NCBI RefSeq assembly: GCF_004121055.1
Contig: NZ_PYAL01000001.1
Coordinates: forward strand, 558,001-622,000
Origin: Achromobacter aloeverae
GTDB taxonomy: Bacteria; Pseudomonadota; Gammaproteobacteria; Burkholderiales; Burkholderiaceae_B
DNA length: 64,000 bases
Reading direction: 5' to 3'
Made by a program: the position numbers and the translations under genes
The notes under the pieces: generated by a model
What the model saw: only the letters and a program-made list of their open reading frames with translations
Told to the model about the DNA's origin: nothing
The model's database searches: none
In this document: positions 17,357 to 29,100 of the stretch, piece by piece
Numbering within the stretch: the stretch's first letter is position 1
Layout of the letters: each line of letters starts with the position of its first letter

Positions 17357-19339
17357 TCACGCCACCACGCCGGCCGCGGGCGGCTGCTGCTGCAATCCCG
17401 GCCCGCTCATGATGTTGATGCCCAGGTTGGCCAGGATGTTCCGCGTCACCGCATCCGGCACGTCCTCGGCATAGACGGCGATATTCAAGGCGCGGGCGGT
17501 CTCCAGTACCGATACCGTCAACTGCTGGCTGCCGATGCTGTGGGCCATGCCGCCGACGAAGCCGCCGCCCAGCTTCACATAGGCCAGCTGCAGATTGTGC
17601 AGCTGGCTCAGGGCGTTGAACTGCTGCGCCAGGCGGCGCACGCCCACGCGCATTCCGGACTTTGCCGCCACCCGGCACAGCGCCGCCACTTCGGCATGCC
17701 GCTCGACCAGGGCATGCGCATCGATCTCGACCAGCAGGCGACTGGCCTGCGTGCGCTTCTCCGCCAGCATGCGCTCCAGTTGCAGCAGGAAGTTCTGGTG
17801 CCCCAGCGAAGGCATGGACAGGCGTATCGTCAATTCGCCCGGGTTCATCATCAGCCAGCTCAGCGCCAGGCGGACGGCCTGGATGTCGCAGTCGGCCGAC
17901 AGGTCCAGGCGGATCGCCGCCGGGATGAACAGCCGTGCGGGTATGGGCTCGGACGCATCCTCGCTATGCAGCATCAGCGTGGCCTCCTGCCGCACCACCT
18001 GCCCGTCCAGGAAGGACAGCGGCTGCAAGGACAGCGTGAAACGTTCGCGCTCGATGCCGGCCGTGATGACTTTGCGCCAGGAAGACTCGCTATTGGCCGA
18101 CAGCATCGGCTCGTCGTCCGAGGTCAGTTGCACGTGATCGTCGCCCGAACTTTCACCGCGCATCAGCGCATAGTCCAGGCGCCCAAGCAGGTCTCCCACC
18201 TGCGCCCCCGGTGCATAGTCCGCCAGGGCCTGCACCCATCGGCACAGGCCGCCCTCGCCCACCGGAATACGTGCCGCGCGCAGTTCCGCGCGCAGGCGCT
18301 CGGCCACCATGATGGCCTTGGGCGCCGAGCAGCGCGCCAGCAGCAAGGCAAAATCCGATCCGTTCAGCCGCGCCAGCACCGGCTCGCCCACCTGCATGTT
18401 GTCCAGCATGGCGCGCAGGCGATCGACCAGCGTGCGCAGCCACTGGTCGACGAATTCGCGCGGCATGTGGCGATTGATGGCGCCTAGATCGCGCTGGCGG
18501 AACACCAGGATATGGCCGCCCGGCGTACCGGCATCCGCACCCGCATCCGCCTGCGCGCGCGAGGGGTCCAGCTCGCGCAGGAATTCGTTGATGAAGTACT
18601 TGCGATTGGCCAACCCCGTCACCGGGTCCTGGTTGACCTCGATCTGCAGGGACTCGATCTTCGCGTTCTGCTCGTCCGAGGTTGCGCGCAGCTGTTCGCG
18701 CGTCTGGTTCAGCGCATCCGTGATGCCGCTGAATTCGCGCACGCGCGGAGCCAGGTGCTGGCCCCACTGGCCGCGCCCGATGGCACGCATCTGCTCGCCC
18801 ACCTCGGCCAGCAGGCGCTTCTCTATCCAGCGCACCAGCGCGAAGGCGAACAGCGCCCACAGCACGCCGGCGGCGACCACCAGCCCGATCATGCGCAGGC
18901 TGCTGCCCCACAGGGTCTCCCAGGCATAGACATCCGTGGCCGTCAGCGTGACCTCGCCCAGCTGGCGCCAGCCGTCGGTCACCACATGCGTCGCCGACTT
19001 GGCCGACAGGGGAACCAGGCGCTGGAACCAGCCCGGCACGGCGGCCGCCGCGTCCGAGCTGCGGGAAATCACGACCTTCCCCTGCGGGTCCATCAGCTTG
19101 ACCAGGGAAAAATGCCCGCCGTCGAACAAGGCGGACACCAGCAGCTCCTGCGTGATGCGGTCGCTGTTCGCGGGTTGCGACAGCGACAGCGCCAACGATA
19201 CCGCGGCGTCGTTGCTCTGCACCTGCAATTGTCCGGACAGGTAGTCGCGTGCCGCCGTCACGCTGAGGGCCAGCGTCCCCAGCAGGATGATGGCGATGGC
19301 CAGCGTGATGCTCAAAAGAAGTTGTCGGAGAATGGACAT
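17357..19339 (-). CDS. lapD: LapD-type c-di-GMP receptor, degenerate GGDEF-EAL
   Basis: A 660-aa inner-membrane protein with the LapD order: TM1 (about 7-27), a periplasmic LapD/MoxY N-terminal sensor domain (28-150), TM2 (about 151-172), HAMP (172-225), GGDEF (about 235-400) and EAL (about 410-650). The GGDEF active site reads NGSDF and the EAL motif reads EAT, so both enzymatic centres are degenerate, as in receptors rather than enzymes. In Pseudomonas and Bordetella, c-di-GMP binding to the EAL domain lets the periplasmic domain sequester the protease LapG, keeping the adhesin on the surface. It is last in the lap operon, directly after lapG with an 18-bp gap. Confidence 0.93.
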   Translation of the reverse strand: MSILRQLLLSITLAIAIILLGTLALSVTAARDYLSGQLQVQSNDAAVSLALSLSQPANSDRITQELLVSALFDGGHFSLVKLMDPQGKVVISRSSDAAAAVPGWFQRLVPLSAKSATHVVTDGWRQLGEVTLTATDVYAWETLWGSSLRMIGLVVAAGVLWALFAFALVRWIEKRLLAEVGEQMRAIGRGQWGQHLAPRVREFSGITDALNQTREQLRATSDEQNAKIESLQIEVNQDPVTGLANRKYFINEFLRELDPSRAQADAGADAGTPGGHILVFRQRDLGAINRHMPREFVDQWLRTLVDRLRAMLDNMQVGEPVLARLNGSDFALLLARCSAPKAIMVAERLRAELRAARIPVGEGGLCRWVQALADYAPGAQVGDLLGRLDYALMRGESSGDDHVQLTSDDEPMLSANSESSWRKVITAGIERERFTLSLQPLSFLDGQVVRQEATLMLHSEDASEPIPARLFIPAAIRLDLSADCDIQAVRLALSWLMMNPGELTIRLSMPSLGHQNFLLQLERMLAEKRTQASRLLVEIDAHALVERHAEVAALCRVAAKSGMRVGVRRLAQQFNALSQLHNLQLAYVKLGGGFVGGMAHSIGSQQLTVSVLETARALNIAVYAEDVPDAVTRNILANLGINIMSGPGLQQQPPAAGVVA

Positions 19340-19357
19340 AGTTCGCTTTCCGCGGGC

Positions 19358-20041
19358 TTACTGTCGGATGCCTTCGCGCTCCATGCGCTGCAGCAGGTTG
19401 CGCCAGCGGCCGATACGGTCGACCGGGGCGGCTTGCTTGCCGTCGACGTAAACGCCGTCGGCATTGAAACTGAAGACGGGAACCAGGTCGCGCCGCTGCG
19501 ACGCCGGCAGGATGCCGGACACCAGGCTGTCCAGCACCAGGGGCATGGCGTTGGGCGATGGATAGTAGCCCAGCACCATGTGCGCCACCTGCTCGGAACT
19601 TTCGGGGCCGCCGATACGCGCCCGCACGTAGACGAAGCGCAGCCGGCTGGTGGGCACGCCCAGCTTGATCAGGGAAAAATACTTGCCGATGACGTAGTCT
19701 TCACAGTCGCCGGCGCCCTTGCCCAAGGCTTCCATCGGCGTGGCCCAATAGTCGGGCACGCCCCACACGACCTGGTCCTCGGCCTGGGCGACATTCCGGT
19801 TCCAGAAGTCGTTGACGCTGGCCAGCTTGTCGGCTTCGGCCATGTCGCGGTCGTCCTGCAGCAATTGCAGCCACGCCGCCACCCGCTCGCCCCCGCGCGC
19901 GCCATAACGGCTGGCCGCCAGGCTTTGCAGCCGCTGGGTGTCCAGCTCCAGCGCAGCGCTCATCCCCCAGCCACAGACCAGGAAGATCAGGGCCGTCCAG
20001 CACAAGGCGAGGACGGCGCGCAGGCGCAGGTATCTAGGCAT
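19358..20041 (-). CDS. lapG: LapG-type periplasmic cysteine protease
   Basis: A 227-aa bacterial transglutaminase-like cysteine protease. After an N-terminal signal/anchor (about residues 8-30) it shows the catalytic triad Cys113 in GDCEDY, His154 in VAHMVL and Asp171 in VLDSL; the His-Asp spacing of 17 equals that of Pseudomonas LapG. The acidic DCED motif also forms the known calcium site. The enzyme cuts the adhesin's N-terminal retention module at a di-alanine when not held by LapD, releasing cells from biofilm. It lies between the adhesin and lapD genes on the same strand. A stable hairpin separates it from the adhesin gene and could set its expression level. Confidence 0.93.
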   Translation of the reverse strand: MPRYLRLRAVLALCWTALIFLVCGWGMSAALELDTQRLQSLAASRYGARGGERVAAWLQLLQDDRDMAEADKLASVNDFWNRNVAQAEDQVVWGVPDYWATPMEALGKGAGDCEDYVIGKYFSLIKLGVPTSRLRFVYVRARIGGPESSEQVAHMVLGYYPSPNAMPLVLDSLVSGILPASQRRDLVPVFSFNADGVYVDGKQAAPVDRIGRWRNLLQRMEREGIRQ

Positions 20042-20060
20042 CGTGAAACATAGTGTAACT

Positions 20061-20089
20061 CCGGGTACCCCCTAGCAGGGGGCACCCGG
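20061..20089 (-). terminator. Hairpin between adhesin gene and lapG
   Basis: Arms ccgggtaccccc and gggggcacccgg (one mismatch) with a 5-nt loop lie right after the adhesin stop. No T-run follows in the minus direction, so it may attenuate or process the transcript rather than end it. Confidence 0.5.
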
Positions 20090-20105
20090 ACCTACTTGCC
20101 TGCCA

Positions 20106-23100
20106 TCAGTCGTGGACGTGCAGCTTCTGCTTGGTAAGCAGGTCGTTGATGATGGCTTGGTCGGTTTGCGTACCGCCGTGCGTCAGGTCCACGTTCTCCA
20201 GCACGATCTTCTGGTCGAAGGTCTGGGCCGCCCCTGCCGCGAACTGCCCCGTCGTGCTCACCTGGATCACGGTGCTGCCGTTGGCGCCCTGGACGAAGTG
20301 CAGGTACTGGGTCAGCGAGCCCGCATCCGCGGTGGGGTTGTGCAAGAGGCCGGCCAGGTCAAGGACATCGCCGCCGTCCGCCGCCGCGGCCGTGGAGAAG
20401 TCCTTGATGGTGTCCACTGCCGGGCTCGACGTCGTTCCCTGATCGTTGAGCGCCCACTTGAAGGTATCGCTGCCGTCGCCGCCATACAGGGTATCGTTGC
20501 CCGCCCCGCCCACCAGGACATCGTTGCCCGCATCGCCGTACAGGGTGTCATTCCCGCCCTGGCCGTAGATGATGTCGTTACCGGCGCCGCCGTGGATGGT
20601 GTCATCCCCGCCGCGCGTATCCCCGCCCACATTCAGCGAATCGCTATGCTGACTGATGTAGTTGTAGATATCGGTGTCGGTGGCGTGACCCTGCGTATCG
20701 TTCAGGTAATCAACCAAGCCCTGCAAGCCCGCACCGTTATGGGTGCCAGCCGCATGGTTGGCGCTGTTCAGGGCGTCGGTGTTGATGGTGTCACCGAAGA
20801 TGATGTCGTGGCCATCGCCGCCGTTGATCACGTCGCTGCCGACGGGGGTCGGGTTCGTCGTGGTGCCGCCGTTATGCAGGACGGTGGTCAACTGGTCGGG
20901 TTGCAGGACGATATCGACCTCGCCCGTCGGCGCCGTGATGTCGCCATGGTCGGTCACCATGGTGATATCGCTGACCGTCACCGACAGCGCCTTGCTGGAC
21001 GTATTGTCGTCGACGCCGATTTCCAGGCGATAGGTTCCGCCATCCACCGCATCGGTCGTGATCGTATGGTTGCCGGAGTCGGTGACCATGCCGCTCTGGA
21101 CGGTAGTCCAGTAAGAGGTATGGGTGGCCGGATTCGTTACATACTCCTGCAGATACCACTTCACCGTATCGTTGCTTTGATAGTTGGACGCCTTCATGTT
21201 GAACGAGAACGTCGCGCTCTCGCCGTTCGCGACAATCAGGCTCGTCTTGCTGGCGTACACCGTTTCCGCGCCATTGCTGGTCGAATCCGAAACCGTGATC
21301 GAATGGGTGTTGGAGGAGCCGCTGATGCTGCCGCCGCCATTCTGGACCAAGGCCCAGCCGCTGGTCGAATCAAGGTTGTAGGTCGACGAAGTCGACAGGT
21401 TGACCGTGCTAGTGTCCGTCCCGATGACGCCCGTGCCGGTCACGTTGGTGTTGTCGAAGAACTTCAGGATGTCCTGGTTGACACCGCTGCCGATCCCGAT
21501 GCCATACACCGTGCTGACATCGCTCAGCGAGGCGAACGCATCGACCGAGTGCTGCATGACCGACGAGCTGCTTGTGCTGGAATCGCTGTTATAGGCGTTT
21601 GGATCGCCGTCGGTCAGGAAGAACGTCAGGTTCTGGTAGCCGTTGGCCGTCGTATACCCTTGGTTCGCCTGCGAACTGAACCACGTGGTCGCCGTATCGA
21701 AGGCGTCTTCGTAGTTGGTGCTATTTCCCGAAGCCGACAAACCGTTGATGGCCTTGATAAGCGCATCGGTGCTCTGGTCGACATCGCTAACCTTCAGGTC
21801 ATGGATGGTCAGCAGGTTCGTGGCCGTCGTGCCGAAACCGATCAGCGTCAGGTTGATCGTGCCATCGTGGCTGGCAAGCTGTCCGACGAAGCTCTTGAGC
21901 GCGTCGATCACCAGTTGCATCCGCGTCTCGCCGCCGATGTCCGAGCTCATGCTCTTCGATTCGTCGATCACCAACGCGACGTTGTAGCTTTGCCCCGGGG
22001 TTGTCGTGGTGACGATGCCGCCCTTGTCGCCCAGGATGATGTTGTCGCCCGCGCTGCCCGGCGTACCGATGGCGCTGCTGCTGTTGTCGCCCTGCACCAA
22101 TTGGTCCGTCACTGCCGAGAAGGTGTAGCTGCCCGATGTATCCTGGCCGCCGTGGGCCGTGCCGCCATTGTCCTGCACTTCGAAGGTAAACGTGCCGCCC
22201 GAACCCGACGCGCTGTTCTGGTACGAGAGGTGGCCAGCCGCGATATCGGCCGCCGAGATCGTGGCGCTGCCATTCTGGAAGGTCACCGCCACGCCGTTCA
22301 GCATCAAGGTACCGCTGGTAGGCTGGTGCACGATCACGTTCAGCAGCGCATCGTTCTCGCCATGCGTGGTGCCGTTGAAGCCGAAGTCGCTCGTCTGGAA
22401 GACGTGCACTTCTCCTGCGCCCAGGTGAGCCGAGAAACTTGCCGCCGCCGGGGCGTCGTTGACCGGGTTCACCGTGACATTCACCGTGGTGGTCGTCGTG
22501 CCGCCGTGGCCATCGCTGACCTGGACCTTGAAGCTGTCGCTACCGTTGTAGTCCGCCGTCGGGTTATACGTGAAGGTGCCGTCGCTGTTGACCGTCACCG
22601 TGCCGTGCTGTGGCCCGTTGGCCGCGCCCGCCGCCAGACTGTAGGTCAGCGTGTCGTGATCGGCGTCCGAGCCGGTGACCCTGGCGTTCAGGCCGGTCAG
22701 CGGCGTATCTTCGTTGGTCGTGAAGCTGAACGACGGGCTGGTCGTCGGCGCCTCGTTCGTCGTCGAGAACGTGTAGGTGCCCGACGTGTTCACGCCGCCG
22801 TTGGCCGTACCGCCGTTGTCGACCACTTCGAAGTTGAACGCGCCGGTCGCGCCCGACGCATCGCCCTTGTAGGACAGGTGGCCCGCGGCGATGTCGGCCG
22901 CCGAGATCGTGGCAAGGCCATGGCTGTCGAAAACCACCGCCGCATTGTTCAGCAACAGGGCGCCGGTCGTCGGCTGATGAACGATCACGCTTTGCAGCGC
23001 ATCGTTCTCGCCATGCGTCTTGCCGTTGAAGCCGAAGTCGCTGGTTGCGAAGACGTGCACCTCATTGGCGCCCACATGCGCCGTGAAGTTCGCCGCCTCG

Positions 23101-26100
23101 GGCGCGTCGTTGACCGGATTCACCGTGACGTTGACCGTGGTCGTCGTCGTACCGCCATGACCGTCGCTGATCAGCACCTTGAAGCTGTCCGAGCCGTTGT
23201 AGTCCGCCTTCGGCGTGTACGTGAACGTACCATCCGCATTGACCACGACAACGCCATGCTTGGGCAGCGTATAGGTATCGGGGTAGCTGATGTTGCCATT
23301 CTCATCGACGGTCGGGCTGCCGGAACTGGGCGCCAGCGCGTAGGTCAACGTGTCGTTGTCGGCATCCGACGCGACGATCTTGCCATTGGTCAGCGGCGTA
23401 TCTTCATTGGTCGTGAAGGCGAGGGTCGGATCTATCGTCGGCGCATGGTTCGTGCCCGTCACTTCGATCGTCAACGTGGTCGTGGAAACGCCGCCCTGGC
23501 CGTCGCTGACCTGGTACGTGACCGAAGTGCTTTGCTTCTCGCCCACCTGCAGGCCGGCGAAGGCGTTACCCGCGTCAAACGTGTAGGTACCGTTCGCATT
23601 GATGGTGAACGTGCCGCCGTGGTCGCCGGCGACGCTCGTGCCGACCAGGTCGCCGTGGCCGTTGACCTGGCTGACGTGCAGCGGGTCGCCGTCCGGGTCC
23701 GTGTCCTGCCCATGGCCGAGACCGTCACCGGTAATGACATTGCCCTGGGCGCCGCCGTCGGCGGCGGCCGTATTGCTGTCGGCAAGCGCGGTCGGCGCCG
23801 GATTGCTGACATCCCACGTGAACGTCTGCGAGACAGGCGCGTTGCTCGCGTCGGTGGCGGTCACCGTCACCTGGTACACGCCGTGATCACCGCCCTGCGA
23901 CGCCGAACGGTCGATCGTGCCGCTGATCACGCCCGTGTTGACGTCGATGGTCAGCCCATCGGGTAGCCCCGTGGCGCTGAACGTCAGCTTGTCGCCGGTG
24001 TCCACGTCGTGGAAGTACTGCGACATATCGACATTGACGTCGTGCTGGGCATCGACGCCGGTCAGGTCCGAAGCCTGGCCGACCAGCACCGGCGCGTCGT
24101 TGGTGCCCGTCACCGTGACGGTCAGCGTGGCCGTGGACGTGCCGCCTTCGCCATCGGAGACGGTATAGGTGATCGACGTCGTCGCGGTCTGGTTCACGCC
24201 CAGCGCGTCGAAGTCCTTGCCCGCATCGAACGTGTAGTGGCCATTGGCGTCGAGGATGAACGTGCCGCCGTGATCGCCGGCAACGCTCGTGCCAACCAGG
24301 TCGTCGTGGCCGTTGACCTGGCTCACGCGCAAGGCGTCGCCGTCCGGATCCGTGTCCTTACCCTGGCCCAGCGTATCGCCGGTGATCACATTGCCGTCGG
24401 CATTACCGCCCTGCTGCGTCCCGACGCTGTCGTTCGCCGCGGTCGGCGCGGGATTGGCGACATTCCAGTCGAAAGTCTGCGACACCGTACCGCCTTGGCC
24501 ATCATTGGCCGTGACGGTGATGTGGTACGGCCCGCCGACCGAAGCGGAGTGGTCGATGGTGCCGCTGATGATGCCCGTGTTCTTGTCGATCTGCAGGCCT
24601 TCGGGCAAGCCGGTAGCCGTGTAGGTCAGCTTGTCGCCATCCGCGTCATGGAAGTACTGCGACATATTCAGGTTGGCGATCGTCTGGGCGTCGGCGCCGC
24701 TCTGGTCGGGCGTGTGGCCCACCAGGATCGGCGACTCGTTGGCGCCGGTCAGCGTGATCGTCACGGTCTGGGTGTCGAAACCGCCATGGTGATCGCTCAC
24801 CAGCACCGTGAAGGTTTCCTTGACCGTCTGGCCGCCATGCAGGGCCTGGACCTTGGCGTCGTTGGCCAGGTAGGTCCACTGGCCGTTCTGGTCGATGGTC
24901 AGCACACCATACTTGCCTTGGTTGCCGCCCACGATGGCCCAGCTGTGCGTGTCCAGCGTATCGACGTCGTTGACCTGCAACTGGCCGCTGACCGACGGCG
25001 CCTGCCCTTCGGTCAGCGCACCCGTGGCGGTGCCGTAGATATGCGGCTGATCGTTGGTGCCGACGATGGTGATGGTGACGTTGGTCGTCGTGCCGTCGGC
25101 GGTCTTCACCGCATAGGTCTCGACCAGCTTCTGCCCCGCCGCCAGCGCCTGCACGTCCGCGTTGCCGTTGTTCAGCTGGAAGGACCAGAGCCCGTTCGCA
25201 GCGACGATGAACGTCCCGTGCGCCGCCACGATCTTGTCCGCCTGGAACGACGACTGGCCCGCGTCCGCATCCTGGATGTTCAGCTTGCCGGCCGTGTATT
25301 GAAGCAGGCCGCCGTCCTCCACCACCAGGCCGACGCCCGAACCCGTGATCACGGGCGCGTCGTTGACGCCGGTCAGCGTGATGGTCACGACTTGCGTGTC
25401 CGTGCCGCCATGATGGTCATCGACCAGGATGGTGAACGATTCCGTCACCTGCTGGCCGTTGGTCAGCGCCTGCACGGCCTTGGTGTTGACGTTGTAGGTC
25501 CACTTGCCGTCCGCGTCCACGCTGATGCTGCCGTACGCGCCCTTGTTGGTGCCCTGCACCGACCAGCTGTGCGTGTCGCTGGTGTCCAGGTCGGACACCG
25601 TCAACTGGCCCGACACGGACGTGGCGGCGTCCTCGGTCAGCGCGCCGGCATGCTCGCCGCTGATCACCGGCTGGTCGTTGGTGCCGTCGATGGTGATGAC
25701 GACCTGCGTTTCCGTGCCGTCCGCGGTGACGACCTTGAACGTTTCCGTCAGGTGTTCACCCACCGCCAGGTGCTGGACGGCCAGGTTGTCGTTGTCCAGC
25801 GTGTAGGCCCACTTGCCGTCGGACGTGATGGAGAACGACCCGTAGCTGCCGTCCGTATGGCCCTGGGGCTTGAAGGACGATTCGCCGGCGTCGGCATCCG
25901 TGATACCGATCGTGCCGTTGACCGACAGCTTGGTGTCTTCGACGACCGTACCCTGGTCGCCCGCCAAGGGGTTGGCGGGATCGACCGGGTTGCTGGGGGT
26001 GAGGACCGGCACGTCGTTGGCGCCCGTCAGGGTGATCGTCACGGTCTGTGCGTCGAAACCGCCGTGGTGATCGCTCACCAGCACCGTGAAGGTTTCCTTC

Positions 26101-29100
26101 ACCGTCTGGCCCTCGCGCAGCGCCTGGATCTTGGCGTCGTTGGCCTGGTACGTCCACTGGCCGCTCTGGTCGATGGTCAGCACGCCATACTTGCCCTGGT
26201 TGCCGCCCACGATGGACCAGCTGTGCGTATCCAGCGTATCCACGTCGCTGACCTGCAACTGGCCGCTGACCGACGGCGCCTGGTCTTCGGTCAGCGCGCC
26301 CGTGGCGGTGCCGTAGATATGCGGCTGGTCGTTGGTGCCGACAATGGTGATGGTGACGTTGGTCGTCGTGCCGTCGGCGGTCTTCACCGCATAGGTCTCG
26401 ACCAGCTTCTGCCCCGCAGCCAGCGCCTGCACGTCCGCGTTGCTGTTGTTCAGTTGGAAGGCCCACAGCCCGGTGGTGCCGATGACGAACGTCCCGTGCG
26501 CGGTGACGATCTTCTCCGCCTGGAACGAGGACTGGCCCGCATCCGCATCGCGGATGTTCAGGTTGCCGGCCGTGTATTGCAGCAGGCCGCCGTCTTCCAC
26601 CACCAGGCCGGCGCCCGAACCCGTGATCACGGGCACGTCGTTGACGCCGGTCAGCGTGATGGTCACGACCTGCGTGTCCGTGCCGCCATGATGGTCATCG
26701 ACCAGGATGGTGAACGATTCCGTCACCTGCTGGCCTTCGGCCAGCGCCTGCACCGCCTTGGTGTCGACGTTGTAGGTCCACTTGCCGTCGGCGTCCACGC
26801 TGATGCTGCCGTACGCGCCCTTGTTGGTGCCCTGCACCGACCAGCTGTGCGTGTCGTTGACGTCCACGTCGGAGACCGTCAACTGGCCCGACACGGACGT
26901 GGCGACGTCCTCGGTCAGCGCGCCGGCATGATCGCCGCTGATGACCGGCAAGTCATTGGTGCCATTGATCGTTATCGTGATCGTGCTGGTGGCCGAACCG
27001 TCGGCACTGGTCACGGTGTAGGTCTGGACGATGCTCTCGCCCTGGCCCAGCCCCTGCACGGCCGCGTTGCCGTTGTTCACCAGGAACGAGTACGAGCCGT
27101 CCGGCAGGAAGACCAGCGTGCCGACTTCCTTGCCGTTGCTGGCCGTGGTGCTGTCGAAATGCGCGCCCGGGCGGAAGAAGCTCTGGGCAAAATCGACGTC
27201 GCTGATCGTCAGGTGCCCGGTGGTGCCCAGGTAGCCGTGATTGACGTTGGTGTCTTCCGTCACCGAGCTTGCGCCGCTGCTCAGGACCGGCACGTCATTG
27301 GTGCCGTGGATGGTGATGGTAATGGTGCTGACGGCCGTACCGTCGGCGCTGGTCACCGTGTACAGCTGGACGATGCTCTGGCCGGCGCCCAGCGCCTGCA
27401 CCACAGGGTTGCTGTTGTCCACCGTGAACGTGTAGCTGCCGTCGGTGTTGAAGTCGAGGTGTCCGATCTCCTTGCCGGCCGACCCGATGACGAACTTGGC
27501 GCCGTCCTTGAAGCTGTTCTGGCCCGCATCCACGTCGGTGATGGTCAACTGGCCCGTGGAGGTCAGATGGCCCGCCTGGTCGACATTGACGTCCTCGGTT
27601 ACGGAACCCTTGCCGGAGCTCAGCGTGGGCACGTCGTTGGTGCCGTTGATCGTGATGGTGATCGTGCTGGTGGCCGAGCCGTCCAGGCTGGTCACCGTAT
27701 AGGTCTGGACGATGGACTGGCCGGCGCCCAGCGACTGCACCGCCGGGTTCTTGTTGTCGACCGTGAACGTGTAGCTGCCGTCGGCATTGAACACCAGTTG
27801 GCCCAGCTCCACGCCGCCGTTGCCGGTGCTGCTGTCGAAATGCGCACCCGGCTGGAAGCTGCTCTGGCCCGCGTCCACATCGCTGATGGTCAGGTGGCCC
27901 GAGGTCGTCAGGTTGCCGCCATGGACGTTCTTGTCTTCGGTCACCGCTCCCGCGCCGCTGCTCAGCGTCGGAATATCGTTGGTGCCGTTGATCGTGATCT
28001 CGATGGTGCTGGTAGCCGTGCCATCCAGGCTGGTGACGGTGTAGGTCTGGACGATGGACTGGCCGGCGCCCAGCGACTGCACCGCGGGATTCGTATTATC
28101 GACCGTGAAGGTGTAGGAGCCGTCGGCATTGAACACCAGGGTGCCCAGTTCCGTCCCGCCATTGCCCGTGCTGCCGTCGAAGTGCGCGCCGGGCTGGAAG
28201 CTGCTCTGGCCCGCATCGGCGTCCGTGATGGTCAGCTGGCCGGACGTGGCCAGTTGACCTTCATGCACCTCGGCGTCCTCGGTCACCGCCGCCGTGCCGC
28301 TGCTCAGCACGGGAATGTCATTGGTGCCGTTGATGGTGATTTCGATGGTGCTGGTCGCCGAGCCGTCGGCGCTGGTCACCGTGTAGGTCTGGACGATGGT
28401 CTGGCCTTCGCCCAGCGCCTGCACCGCGGGATCGGCGTTGTTCACCGTGAAGGTGTACGTGCCATCGGCATTGAACACCAGCGTGCCCACTTCCGCGCCG
28501 CCATTGCCGGTGCTGCCGTCGAAGTGCGCGCCAGGCTGGAAGTTGCTCTGGCCCGCGTCGACATCGGTGATCGACAACTGGCCCGACGTCGTCAGCACGC
28601 CGTCATGGACCTCGGCATCCTCGGTCACGACGCCCTTGCCGCTGCTCAGTTCCGGCACGTCGTTGGTGCCGTTGATCGTGATGGTGATGGTGCTGGTGGC
28701 CGAGCCGTCCGCGCTGGTGACCGTGTAGGTCTGCACGATGCTCTGGCCTTCGCCCAACGACTGCACCGCGGGATTGTCGTTATCGACCGTGAAGCTGTAG
28801 GACCCGTCGGTGTTGAACACCAGCGTGCCCAGTTCCGTGCCGCCATTGCCCGTGCTGTGGTCGAAATGGGCTCCCGCCTGGAAGGTGCTCTGGCCCGCGT
28901 CGACGTCGGTGATGGTCAGCTGACCGGACGTGACCAGCTTGCCCTCGGCGACTTCGACGTCCTCGGTCACCGCATTGACGCCGCTGCTGAGCTCGGGAAT
29001 ATCGTTGGTGCCGGTGACGGTCACCGTCAGGGTAGCGGTCGACGTGCCGCCTTCGCCGTCGGAAACCGTGTAGGTGATCGACGTCGTCGCGGTCTGGCCC